A stretch of 64,000 nucleotides of DNA from QZLE01 sp033852075 (lineage in GTDB: Bacteria > Pseudomonadota > Gammaproteobacteria > QZLD01): NCBI GenBank assembly GCA_033852075.1, contig JAWSVC010000015.1, positions 244,579 to 308,578 on the forward strand. The letters are read 5' to 3'. Each line of letters starts with the position of its first letter. Position 1 is the first letter of the stretch. A program made the translations under genes and the position numbers. Positions 18,958 through 30,000 of this stretch are shown here, piece after piece. The notes below the pieces were generated by a model, which had not been told where the DNA came from, made no database searches, and saw nothing but the letters and a program-made list of their open reading frames with translations.

Positions 18958-20206
18958 TGCCATCATATTCATATTATCTATATTTACACACGTAAGCTGC
19001 TTTGCTGAGACTAATAATTTTACGGTTCGAGGTTACGTAAGCCAAGGATATATTAATACCGCTGGCAATAATTACCTTGGCGATAATCGCGATGGCTCAT
19101 TTGATTTTGGAGAAGCAGGGTTAAACTTATACTTTAGACCAATAAATCGTATTTATTTTTCAACTCAATTGATATCAAGAAATATTGGTGACTACGAATC
19201 AGGAGAGGATGACTTAAAACTCGATTACGGCCTAATCGGTTTCAATCTAATATCAAATAATTCATATGATATAAATGCAAGATTTGGCCGTTTTAAGTAT
19301 TCATATGGACTATTAAACGACATTCAGGATATTTCAGTTGCTACTCCCGGCATTCTGGCTCCTCAAGTTATGTATTTTGACTATATTTTAAATACTCTTT
19401 CTCTAGATGGTATACAGATTGAACAAAACCTTAGGTTTAATGATATTGGTAGTTTCAGATTTGATTTTATGTATGGTAAAAATCCTGATGAAACTAAAAG
19501 AGAAAGAGACGCAATAAATCAGTTCATTGAGGACACTAAGCCATATTCAGATGGAGCAACCGGTGAAATAAGTAGTTACGATGGAACCGGCTCAGCAAGA
19601 TTAATGTACTTTTCGCCAGACAATAGTCTGTTATTAGGTTATAGCAGAACATTTAATGATGGAACTTTGCTCATTAACGTTGATTGCCCATATTACAGCT
19701 ACAATAATATAGTTGATGGTAATACTGACACCTTTTCTGTTGAATATGTTGCTGATAAATGGACTATTACAAGTGAATATCACAGTATCTTTACTTCAAA
19801 TAAAGTCACTACAATCATTCCATCTTTAAACTATTACGATTATTTTGATGGCGAAATAAGAAGTGAGGCATACTATTTACAAGTAACTTACCAATTAAGA
19901 CATGATTTTGAAGCAATGCTACGCTACGAAGCTTATTTTATGGACAAGTCAGATACCAATGGATCTAAATGGGCTAACTCGGTAGGAAATCAATCAATCA
20001 ATTATTACAGATATAGCAAAGACTGGATAGTAGGTGCAAAGTACGATATTAATGATAATTTCATACTTAAATCCGAATTCCATATTATTGATGGTGCAGC
20101 ATTAAATTATGCTGCAGGAAATATTGGATCAAGTGATAATGAGATAGGTGATGGTTATGACCGTTATTGGAATATGTTTATAGTTGAACTTACCTATTCG
20201 TTTTAA
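18941..20206 (+). CDS. Porin-like outer-membrane beta-barrel
   Basis: The 421-residue protein has a signal peptide (MLKLSSAIIF, cleavage after CFA) and a long alternating polar/aromatic pattern typical of a beta-barrel, ending in VELTYSF with the C-terminal Phe recognised by the BAM complex. The N-terminus of the mature part, VRGYVSQGYINTAGNNYLGD, is shared with the second barrel at 47868-49094 (IHGYVASGYYRTTGNN). The start is TTG at 18941 with GGAGG at 18930-18934 inside the preceding gene. It resembles general or substrate-selective trimeric porins; the substrate is unknown, though pairing with a phosphate-binding-like protein suggests an anion. Confidence 0.82.
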   Translation: MLKLSSAIIFILSIFTHVSCFAETNNFTVRGYVSQGYINTAGNNYLGDNRDGSFDFGEAGLNLYFRPINRIYFSTQLISRNIGDYESGEDDLKLDYGLIGFNLISNNSYDINARFGRFKYSYGLLNDIQDISVATPGILAPQVMYFDYILNTLSLDGIQIEQNLRFNDIGSFRFDFMYGKNPDETKRERDAINQFIEDTKPYSDGATGEISSYDGTGSARLMYFSPDNSLLLGYSRTFNDGTLLINVDCPYYSYNNIVDGNTDTFSVEYVADKWTITSEYHSIFTSNKVTTIIPSLNYYDYFDGEIRSEAYYLQVTYQLRHDFEAMLRYEAYFMDKSDTNGSKWANSVGNQSINYYRYSKDWIVGAKYDINDNFILKSEFHIIDGAALNYAAGNIGSSDNEIGDGYDRYWNMFIVELTYSF

Positions 20207-20269
20207 CTAAATAATCTCTTCCCATGTAACTAAATAGGCATTCTTAACAATCAATTATTATTCATTAAC

Positions 20270-20788
20270 TTAGCCTTCAATCATATCGCCTTTATTCTGC
20301 TTATTCATAAGAGCTATCTTTGTATTCAAAAATAATGAATTTGGTATTAACTGTTGACCATCTTCCGTTTCAACCGTTACATAACGCAAATTTATGTCGC
20401 TTACACGCCCATTGCAGTCAGAGAATTTTATGTCATCACCGATAACAAACGGCCTATAAATAACAATTAACGCACCAGCAACAATATTAGATATTGCATC
20501 TTTCAATGCCAGACCTATAGCAAATCCAGTCAAACCCAAACCAGTAATCAATGCTGAAACATCAAAACCAAGTTTACTTATTGCCATTACCACGCCAATA
20601 AAAATCATTAGCGTTTTTTGAGAATTGGATACCAATCTAAATATTTCAGAAGCTCTGGTGTCATATTTGTTTGAAATCTTTTTTAGTATATAGCTAAATA
20701 TGAAACTTATAATAACAAAGACACTAAAAACCACCAAAGCAGATGGTAAATTTAACAACATATCGTAGGCTTGATTCTGTTTTTCCAT
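20270..20788 (-). CDS. Small MscS-family mechanosensitive channel
   Basis: The product (172 residues from the ATG at 20786-20788; an ATG ten codons upstream is also possible) has three hydrophobic segments and the MscS core: the TM3 glycine/alanine helix GLTGFAIGLALKDAISNIVAG, then the beta domain YRPFVIGDDIKFSDCNGRVSDINLRYVTVETEDGQQLIPNS. It stops soon after, so the C-terminal vestibule domain of E. coli MscS (286 residues) is missing. Very short MscS proteins of this form are common in marine gammaproteobacteria and are probably functional channels opened by hypo-osmotic stress. It is convergent with the porin gene, whose end is 63 bases away. Confidence 0.88.
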   Translation of the reverse strand: MEKQNQAYDMLLNLPSALVVFSVFVIISFIFSYILKKISNKYDTRASEIFRLVSNSQKTLMIFIGVVMAISKLGFDVSALITGLGLTGFAIGLALKDAISNIVAGALIVIYRPFVIGDDIKFSDCNGRVSDINLRYVTVETEDGQQLIPNSLFLNTKIALMNKQNKGDMIEG

Positions 20789-20948
20789 AAATAACCACTT
20801 ATCCTTATCTATCCACATTGCATGTTTTGCATATTATCGAAGTTTTATTAAAACTACTAAATAAATAATCTTACATATAAAAAACCACAGTAGTGATCAA
20901 TAATTATTGATGTTATTAAAATAACTTCAAAAATTTCCCTTTGATCAC

Positions 20949-20981
20949 AAAAAATCCCCCATCCGTTTCCAAATGGGGGAC
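20949..20981 (-). terminator. Strong intrinsic terminator of the giant secreted gene
   Basis: On the minus strand CCCCCAT and ATGGGGG form a seven-pair stem around a short loop and are followed by ATTTTTT. It lies about 45 bases downstream of the stop of the 3325-residue gene and should end that transcript before the MscS gene. Confidence 0.8.
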
Positions 20982-21024
20982 TTAACATTAACGATATTTT
21001 TAGATAGCACTAATAAACACTATC

Positions 21025-24000
21025 TTATTTATTAAGCAAAAGGGCTCCCGCATTAAGATTTGGACAGGATATTTTTCGCTCATTCCTGACGCAAATATTG
21101 TTTTGATAACCATTTATATCCGTAACTTCACCAATATTTAAGGTTTCAATATCCTCATAGCTAATTTCACTTCCCCAACATTCAACTAAGCCATCTTGCA
21201 TCAAAGCACAGCTTTTCCCGTAACCAGCATATAAATCAACAACGTTATATAACGGATTATAAGGGTTGGTATCATCTTTATCGCTATAGCCACTAAAGCA
21301 ATTGAAGTTACCCTGATTCCCATCGAACTGCTCAAATATACAGGTAAACGCTACCTCTGCATCATTTTCAAGGTCAGCCCCCCCCATAAACAGCATACCT
21401 GTTGACTTATCAAAATAGTGTCTTACATAAGGAGGAGCAAAACGTGAATCGCCCCAGCAATCAACTATACCTTGATCAGGAACATACGGATCATCCTCAA
21501 TCACACATCCATGATATGACGACAGATTTAGTCCACTGATACTACCAGATAGCTGTTTCTCTGTTACTACTCCATTCGGGTTATCGCCCCAGCAAATCAC
21601 TTTATCACCATCAATAGCACAGGTAGCAGCTTCAATAGCATCAATCTCGGTAACATTGGATAGCTCATTAGGGTAATATAGCGCAGGTGATTCCTCACCC
21701 CAGCAATGCATTCCACTATCAGCCCATACACAGAAGTGATTCTTACCCGCACCGATAACCTTTGGGGTCTCAATCCCTTGTGGCGGAGTATATGTTTCAG
21801 GCTGCGAGCCAACCTCGCCGAAACAGTCAACGCTCCCGTTACCTATCGAGCACACATTGGATTGTGATACTGCAAAATCATCAAGGTTATACCAGATAGA
21901 TGACTGGCCAAAATCGTTCTTGCCCCAACAAATATACTCGCCATCCTGAAGTGCGCATACATTATTTGGCCCGCCAGTAATTTTAGTTGCATTTACAACT
22001 GAGCTAGGAACATCCAGCTGACCATGAGCATTATCCCCCCAACACATTACCCGCCCTTGAGCATTTAGCGCACAAGTATGTAACTCACCAGCTTCAATGC
22101 TCACTACTTCTCCAAGATTTTGTGGCACATCGGTTTGACCATACTGGTTATCGCCACTACACGTCACATTATGATAAGAATCAAGTAAGCATGAGTGATA
22201 TTCACCAACCTCAATATCAATTATTCCTGCGGGGAATAAACCACTGTAAACCTCTTGCTGTCCTTCCTCATTACTTCCCCAACATTCAACTGACTGATGA
22301 CTAACACCACAAGCTTTACGACTATATAAATCAGCATCATTTATATTATCTAAAGAATTCCAATTTATATCTTCATCTTCTCCAGCACAGTAAAGCCCAC
22401 CCTCATTAGTAATAACACAAGCATTGTTTCCTGATTTATCCAGAGATAGTTTTATCACATTATTTGCTGACCCGTTACTAAAAAGCCTATTAGATTCATT
22501 TATATTACGACAAAAAACTTGGTTGTCAGTTAGTACACAAATCCCTTCTGATCCTGCAAAAACTTGAGAACCTGTATTAACCTCTTCTGGGTTAAATTCA
22601 CCAAATTCAGGAACATTTCCCCAACAAACAACCTCGGCGTTAATTACTGCACAACTATACTGCTCAGCTAGCGAGATTGATGAAACATAATCAGCACCGG
22701 GATAACTTAATGGATTATCTGGATCAGTGTGCTGCATGTACTCTTCCAGATTGGTAAAGCCATCCCCATCCTTGTCTTGGTTTGCATCTGATCCATCCAG
22801 TGGATTTAGCCCGTTCTGTACTTCCCAACCATCAAACATCATATCCCCATCACTATCAGGGTTATCTAGATCTGTTCCCAAAGAAATTTCTTCCTTATCT
22901 CCTAAGCCATCCCCATCCATATCTCCAAAATCACTAGGGGATTGATCATCTAAAGGATCAAAACCATAAAGAATTTCATCCCCATCTCCTAATCCATCGT
23001 TGTCGCTATCTTTGCCGCCTGGATCAGTTCCTCGGTTAAGTTCGTCAATATTGCTTAGGCCATCACTATCTAAATCAGCATATGCATCTTGGTCATCATT
23101 AGGATTCAACCAGTACTGAACTTCAGTACCATCTGAAATTGAATCTCCGTCGGTATCCGGATTCTGTGGATCGGTTCCTGCCTGATACTCTTCCAGGTTA
23201 TTCAGTCCATCAAAATCAAAGTCTATATCAGCATCTGGGTTAAATGGATCCAGGCCATTTTGCATCTCCCACTGATCCGGCATTCCATCCTGATCTGTAT
23301 CTTTCGACTTGATAGAAATAATCCAGCCACTATCTTCACCTTCAGGGCTAATACCATTACCAACAATTACATTTCCATCTGCGGAAATGCTAACTGCTGA
23401 GGTAAGCTGCCATGCATAGAAGTCGCCAATCGGCATATGCAGCTCATATTCCTTATCCATCAACCAATCAGAAAGAAGACGCGCTTCACCGGTTTTCTTT
23501 TCCCAAATAAAGGCCTTTTTCTCACCGTATATTGATTCAACAGTACCAACTATATATGCACCATTATCTGATACTGATTTCGGCCATAAAGTACCTTCAT
23601 AGCCATTCATCTCTATTGGATCAATTAAATGTTGGTTCCCATTTGCATCCCACCAAACAGCCGCTGTAGTTTCTGCTTGCCCAGTGTGAGCAAAACCAAT
23701 AACCGTCAATCCGTCATCTGAAACTCCAAATACATCACAGTAATGTTCAGATCCACACTCAAGCTGTTTTATGCCTTCATTTGCATTCCAAACAAATGGC
23801 ATTGATACGACACCCTCACCGTTATCATAATGGGCATGCCCAGTAACTATCTCGCCATTATAAGTAAGACCTGAAGCAACGTTATACAAATAATCTTTTC
23901 CTGCAGGAAGTAGATCAATAACTTCAGATCCATTCCAAATTGCTGCATGTCCGTTGTAGGTTCCTGCAACAACCTGGCCATTACCGGAAATTATGCCATT

Positions 24001-27000
24001 TTCAAACAGTTCAAATCCGTCTGGATATGGTGCCCAATCATACATATATATGTAATCATCAAGATACTCTACAGGAGTAGCAATTTCATGTGCTAGCGCA
24101 ATAGCCCCATTATCGGCAATCTGTGAACACAATTCAGAGGCAGGAGCGTAGCTTTTATATATGCCATTTTCCCAAACATACCCATCATGGTATTCATTGC
24201 CAACTCTTTTGCCAAAGATCTTTTCACCATTTGGTGAAACATCGCATATCTCATAACCACTAGTCATTGGCTCATTGATCGATAGCTTTTTAAATAACAC
24301 TTGCGGATAGTCATTAGGATCGTTTAAATCAGTGCCAACCCTTACCTCATCCAGATTGCTTACACCATCACCATCATTATCACCAGATAGATCATCATAG
24401 TTTGGATCAAGCCCCAGTTCGAACTCTTCACCATCATCAATACCATCATGATCACTATCTGGATTGCGTATATCTGTTGATAACAGGTATTCCTGCCTGT
24501 TTGTCAGTCCATCATCATCAAAATCATAATCGGCATCCTGAGGATTTTCTGGCGAAAGACCGTGTTTAAGCTCCCATAGGTCATCAATACCATCTGCATC
24601 TTTATCAGATTTGATGATCTTTACTACCCAAGTTTTTCTTTCTCCATTTGGATCAATTCCGTTACCAATAATAATATTTCCATCGGCTGATATATCGATT
24701 ATCTCTTCAAACTGCCATTGATGCAGATCTCCAACGGGTTCATTTAAAAGATAAGAAATATCTGCAAGCCAATCCTGGAATGGCACAATATTATCTGTTT
24801 CAGTTTCCAGTACAAATAATCCTAGAAACTGTCCAGAATCACCTCTAAGCTCTGCAAAAATATAGGCGCCATTATTGGATGCAGCTCTCAAATTGAGATA
24901 TTCATTTAATTGATTATTTTCAACAACATGAATATCACCATACTTATCCCACCATGCGGCATGATATTCACCATTTATATGAACATCTCCAATAACCACA
25001 TTGCTATCATCTGATACCTTCCAGGCCGAACAATCATCTCCATTCCCACAATCGAGTAATTGCACACCTTTATCTTTTACCCACTTGAATCCAGAAGAAA
25101 GTTGCTCTTCGCCATCCTTGTAGCTTGTAAATCCAACAGCAACATTACCATCAGATGAGATTGATCTGGCATCTGAGAAAATAGCCGTAAAGTCAGCATC
25201 ATCCATCAACTTAGATATTTGCTCACCATCCCATATCGCTGCTTGTCCCTCGAATTGACCAAGGACGGTGCTTCCATCCGCTGAGATAGCAGTTGCATAC
25301 TCAAATCCCTGAGGGTATTCAATGGTTGAATACTCAATATGACTTTCAATTTCAGTTGGTAACAACAAACGATTTCTAGTCGCGATAACACCACTATCTG
25401 AAATTGCAATGCAATCATCTGCCGGATAATCACCTTCCTGTAATTTCAGATCATCCCATACCATAGAATAGTAGTAGCCACCGTATTGATCATTTGTAGC
25501 ATTACCTAATATATACTTACCATTTGCTGAGATATCGCAAATAAAATAGTTATACGGAGGGTTTTCTCCCAACTCAAGAGCTTTTGTAACCACATGAGGA
25601 TATTGCAAAGGATCATTAGGATTGGTACCAGCTATAAATTCTTCCAGATTAGATAACCCATCCCCATCAAGGTCTGTAGCTGCATCATCAGGGTTTGCAG
25701 GATCAAGCATATTTAAGTGCTCCCACCCATCATGCATTCCATCATTATCTGAGTCTACTTCTGTCGGATTGGTGTTCGCAAAAAACTCTATCCTATCTGG
25801 AAGACCGTCTCCATCAAGATCACCTGAATCACTAGGGCTATCTGCTGAAGCTGGATTAAATCCATATTGAACCTCCCATCCATCCGGAATCTGATCTTGA
25901 TCCGAATCTATATCACGTGGATTAGAACCTAATTGGAACTCGTTAAGATTATTTACACCGTCTCCATCAAGGTCTGTAGCTGCATCATCAGGGTTTGCAG
26001 GATCAAGCATATTTAAGTGCTCCCACCCATCATGCATTCCATCATTATCTGAGTCTACTTCTGTCGGATTAGTGTTCGCAAAAAACTCTATCCTATCTGG
26101 AAGACCGTCTCCATCAAGATCACCTGAATCACTAGGGCTATCTGCTGAGGCTGGATTAAATCCATATTCAACCTCCCAACCATCTGGAACCCCATCTGAA
26201 TCCGAGTCTGTGCTGCGTGGATCTGAACCTAATTGGAACTCGTTAAGATTATTTACACCGTCTCCATCAAGATCTGTTTGTGCGTCTGAAGAATCTGCTG
26301 AATTCAGACCATTAGCTATTTCCCATTCATCTGACATTCCATCATTATCATCGTCTGTATCTGCGTTATTACCGACACCATCACCATCAGTATCAACCGA
26401 TTCAGTTGGATCAAGTGGGAAAGCGTCTGAATCATTTAAGATGCCGTCTCCATCCATATCAGAATCGCAAGCATCACCTAAATTATCACCGTCAGTATCA
26501 AGCTGATTTGTATTTGCACCATTTGGACAATTATCAACTTCATCTAATATCGAATCATTATCAGCATCTGATACACTTCCAATACCATCTTTATTTAAAA
26601 ATGGAGCAAACCATTTAACAACTTCCAATTCTGTGAACATGTTTGCATGAGCCATAAATGGAAGGTTACTGTTGCCTGCATTAAATTCATCGGTTAGATT
26701 AAGTTCACCAATATTGAAATCCCTTGAAGAGATTGATGCTGGAATAATACCTGTATAGTTTACAGTTTCACCACCTACAAAATTTGGATTTTTAATAGCT
26801 GGAGCGGGATTCTTGCCATTAACATAATTGTATTTTAAAGCAAATTCAGCTGCAGGTTCAGCACCAAATCCGTCATACCAAAACTCATCCTTATAAAGAT
26901 ACTCATAATGGTCATAAGATGAATAACCAGATACATATATAACCCCATTATTTGCTTCAAAGTCAGTGTTTTCAGTAAAGAAATCAGATCCTGTTTGGAA

Positions 27001-30000
27001 ATGGGAATTAGTACATCCATATCGATCATCCACATACGTTCCCATGCCTCGATTAAGTCCAGCAAGTAATACTGCTGTACCAATTTTATCGTGCCTGCGC
27101 AAACTCTCATTAAATACAACAGTTGAATTAAGACTTACATCATTAGCCTCAAGGCCATTAATATATCCACGTATAGTTCCACCACCAAGCGAATGACCAA
27201 TAATATCAACCTTATCTACATCAAGGTATTCAATTACAGAATCTATAAAGTTTCTTACATCTTCAATATTTCTGGCATAAGCAGTACAACCTCTTTGCTT
27301 AGTTCTATTATTAAGCCCAAGATATGAAACTGCCCATATATGAGAATCTGTATAGCCATAATTATCTTTTAAATATTGGTAAAATTCACGGCCATCCCAA
27401 TCAGGCGCATAGGCATTTCCGCCATTTCCATGAATATGAATAATTGCTCGTTTATTAGAATTAGCTATTACAGCTCGATGCTCATCACGAGTTTTTGTCC
27501 AATCACCACCCTTACCTGTAAGAAATGTGCCCTTACCAAGTCCGCCATTGTCCATTATTGGCGCAAAATCAGCAGGGAAGCCATGAGAGTTGCCTGCTAT
27601 TTCAGCAACAGGGCGAACCATTCTAATTGAAGCCCCGCTATTTGTAGTTGCAGTAGATTCTGACCCATCAATGAAACTTACAATGGCTTTAGTATTGGCC
27701 CCTTGATCTGTTGACGTCCAATAATTACCAAATCCAGTTTCTGGGAATGCAATTTGATTAATTGCAGGTTGAGCAGAACCATTTTGGCAAACAGCCCCAT
27801 TTGGGTATTCTCTCGGATCATTATTTGAACAATAAACTAATGTTCTAAGCTCTTCTATTGTTGGCAATCTAAAACCAGAAGCATCTACAGCCTCATAATA
27901 TGTATAAGCATAAGATGTTCCTGCACAAGTTTCAGTTTCGGTATCCCAACTTAAACTTTGTTTGCAACGTAACCACTCAAGATTATTAACAGTATCCCGA
28001 ATAATAGTACCATTACCAAATACCTGATAACGATCACCTATCATCCAGGGAGTAAAGGATACAGATATCGCGCAGTCAGTATTCACAGCATCTGTTGTAT
28101 ATGTATTTACATTTACAGATCCTCCACAACCTGATATTACAGTTTTATATCCGTTCTCTGGAAGAATATTAAATGATACTGTTTGCCCCTCTTCAATTAG
28201 CTGAGAACCATAAAGGGTAATTATTCCATTACTTACACTATCAGGAATTGTGACGGTTACAGAATTATAAACTAGCGGTTGACTGTCTTCTGTATCTAAT
28301 AATCCATCATTATCATCATCCGTATCTGCATTATTTCCAATACCGTCGTTGTCTGTATCTACTGATTCACTTGCATCAAGCGGGAATGCATCTGCAGCGT
28401 CAGCAATACCGTCATTATCGTCATCTGGATCAGCGTTATCTCCAATACCATCACCATCTGCATCTGAAGACTCATTTGAATCAAGAGGGAATAGATCCGA
28501 AGTATCATCGACGCCGTCATTATCATCGTCAGTGTCTGCATTGTTTCCGATACCATCACCATCTGTATCAACCGATTCATTTGGATCAAGCGGGAATGCG
28601 TCTGCAGCATCATCAACACCATCGTTATCATCATCTGTATCTGCATTATTACCGATACCATCATTATCTGTATCTACTGATTCAGTTGGATCTAGCGGAA
28701 ATGCATCTAAAGCATCAACAACCCCATCACCATCAGAATCTCGTTGGGTATCAGAACATCCAACCGAATCAACTATTTCATTTGCAGGAGTATTTGGACA
28801 TTGGTCAATGCCGTCTTCTACGCCATCGCCATCAGTATCTACAACTTCAGGTAGGGTATAAATATTAATATCATCAAGCGCGATATCACCTTGGTAGTCA
28901 CCTGCTGCTATACCTCTGAAACGGATTTGATCTATTGCATATGCACTTAAATCAACTGTTACTTCGATATATGGATCAGCTAAACTGGTTTGTTGTTGCC
29001 CGGAAATAGACCAAACATCATTTATCCAGTTTCCTCCACTTAACACATCTATGGCCAATGTCCCAATGTGTGCTCCAAACATATGGTACTTGAATGAGAT
29101 AGAACTATCTGTTAAACCATTTAGAGCAGGCCCCTCAATAATTGAGGTTTGTCCTTTATAATAAGCGTCACTTGATGAGGTTTCGAAATATACATAATAC
29201 AAACTTCCATCAGCACCGCCTGACGGGCCAGTTCCAGATGAAACCGTTTGACCTGATTTACGATACCAGCTGTAATCATCACCATCAGCTACGTTATGCC
29301 AATCACCCCAGTCATTTTCAAAATCTGAGCTACTTACTATTATTGGCTCTCTGCCATCTTTAACTTTAATAGTTAGAGTTGCTGTGCTTGATAGCACTCC
29401 ATCTGATGCCTGAACTGTGAATGAATTTACCCCAACATCTGTAGCACTAGGTGTTCCTGACAATTCACCATTAACAGATACTACTAACCAATCAGGACCA
29501 GATATCTTTGAGAATGTTATTGGATCTCCATTTGAATCACCTGCATCACCTGCAATTGAATCAGTATAAGCTTGATCCTGTACTGCTTCTGCTTTTGTAA
29601 TTGGATCTCTATAGAACACTGGAGCAACAGGACCAGAAGGCACAGTCCACAATTCTATAGAATCGATAGCCATATCACCCAGATATCCACCAACTGCTAC
29701 AGCTCTAAAACGAACTTGCGTAACCGGATACATACTAAGATCAACTTCTGCCTCATTATAGGCAGCGCTTTCACTATTATGTTGCTGTCCTGATATGCTC
29801 CACACATCGTTTATCCAACTACCACCAGCTTTTACATCAACTGATAATGAACCAGTATTAGAACCGTACATATGGTATTTGAACATAAGGTGAATATCAG
29901 ATTGGTCAAGCTCCTTACTTTGTAATATAGCCACATCACCAGCTTCATATGCTGCTCCAGATGATGTCTCTAAATAAACATAATAAGTACTACTATCAGC

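Noticed and set aside
26072..26506. 144-residue frame on the plus strand
   Set aside because: Antisense shadow of the 300-base repeat in the giant gene, repetitive and with no coding signal of its own.
28290..28850. CRISPR-like array of evenly spaced short repeats
   Set aside because: The repeats are degenerate, lie in frame in the giant gene and encode Asp-rich calcium-binding units; there are no variable spacers and no cas genes.
28349..28861. 170-residue Ser-rich frame on the plus strand
   Set aside because: It is the antisense shadow of the Asp-rich repeats (GAT/ATC codons give Ser and Pro); no ribosome site or family.
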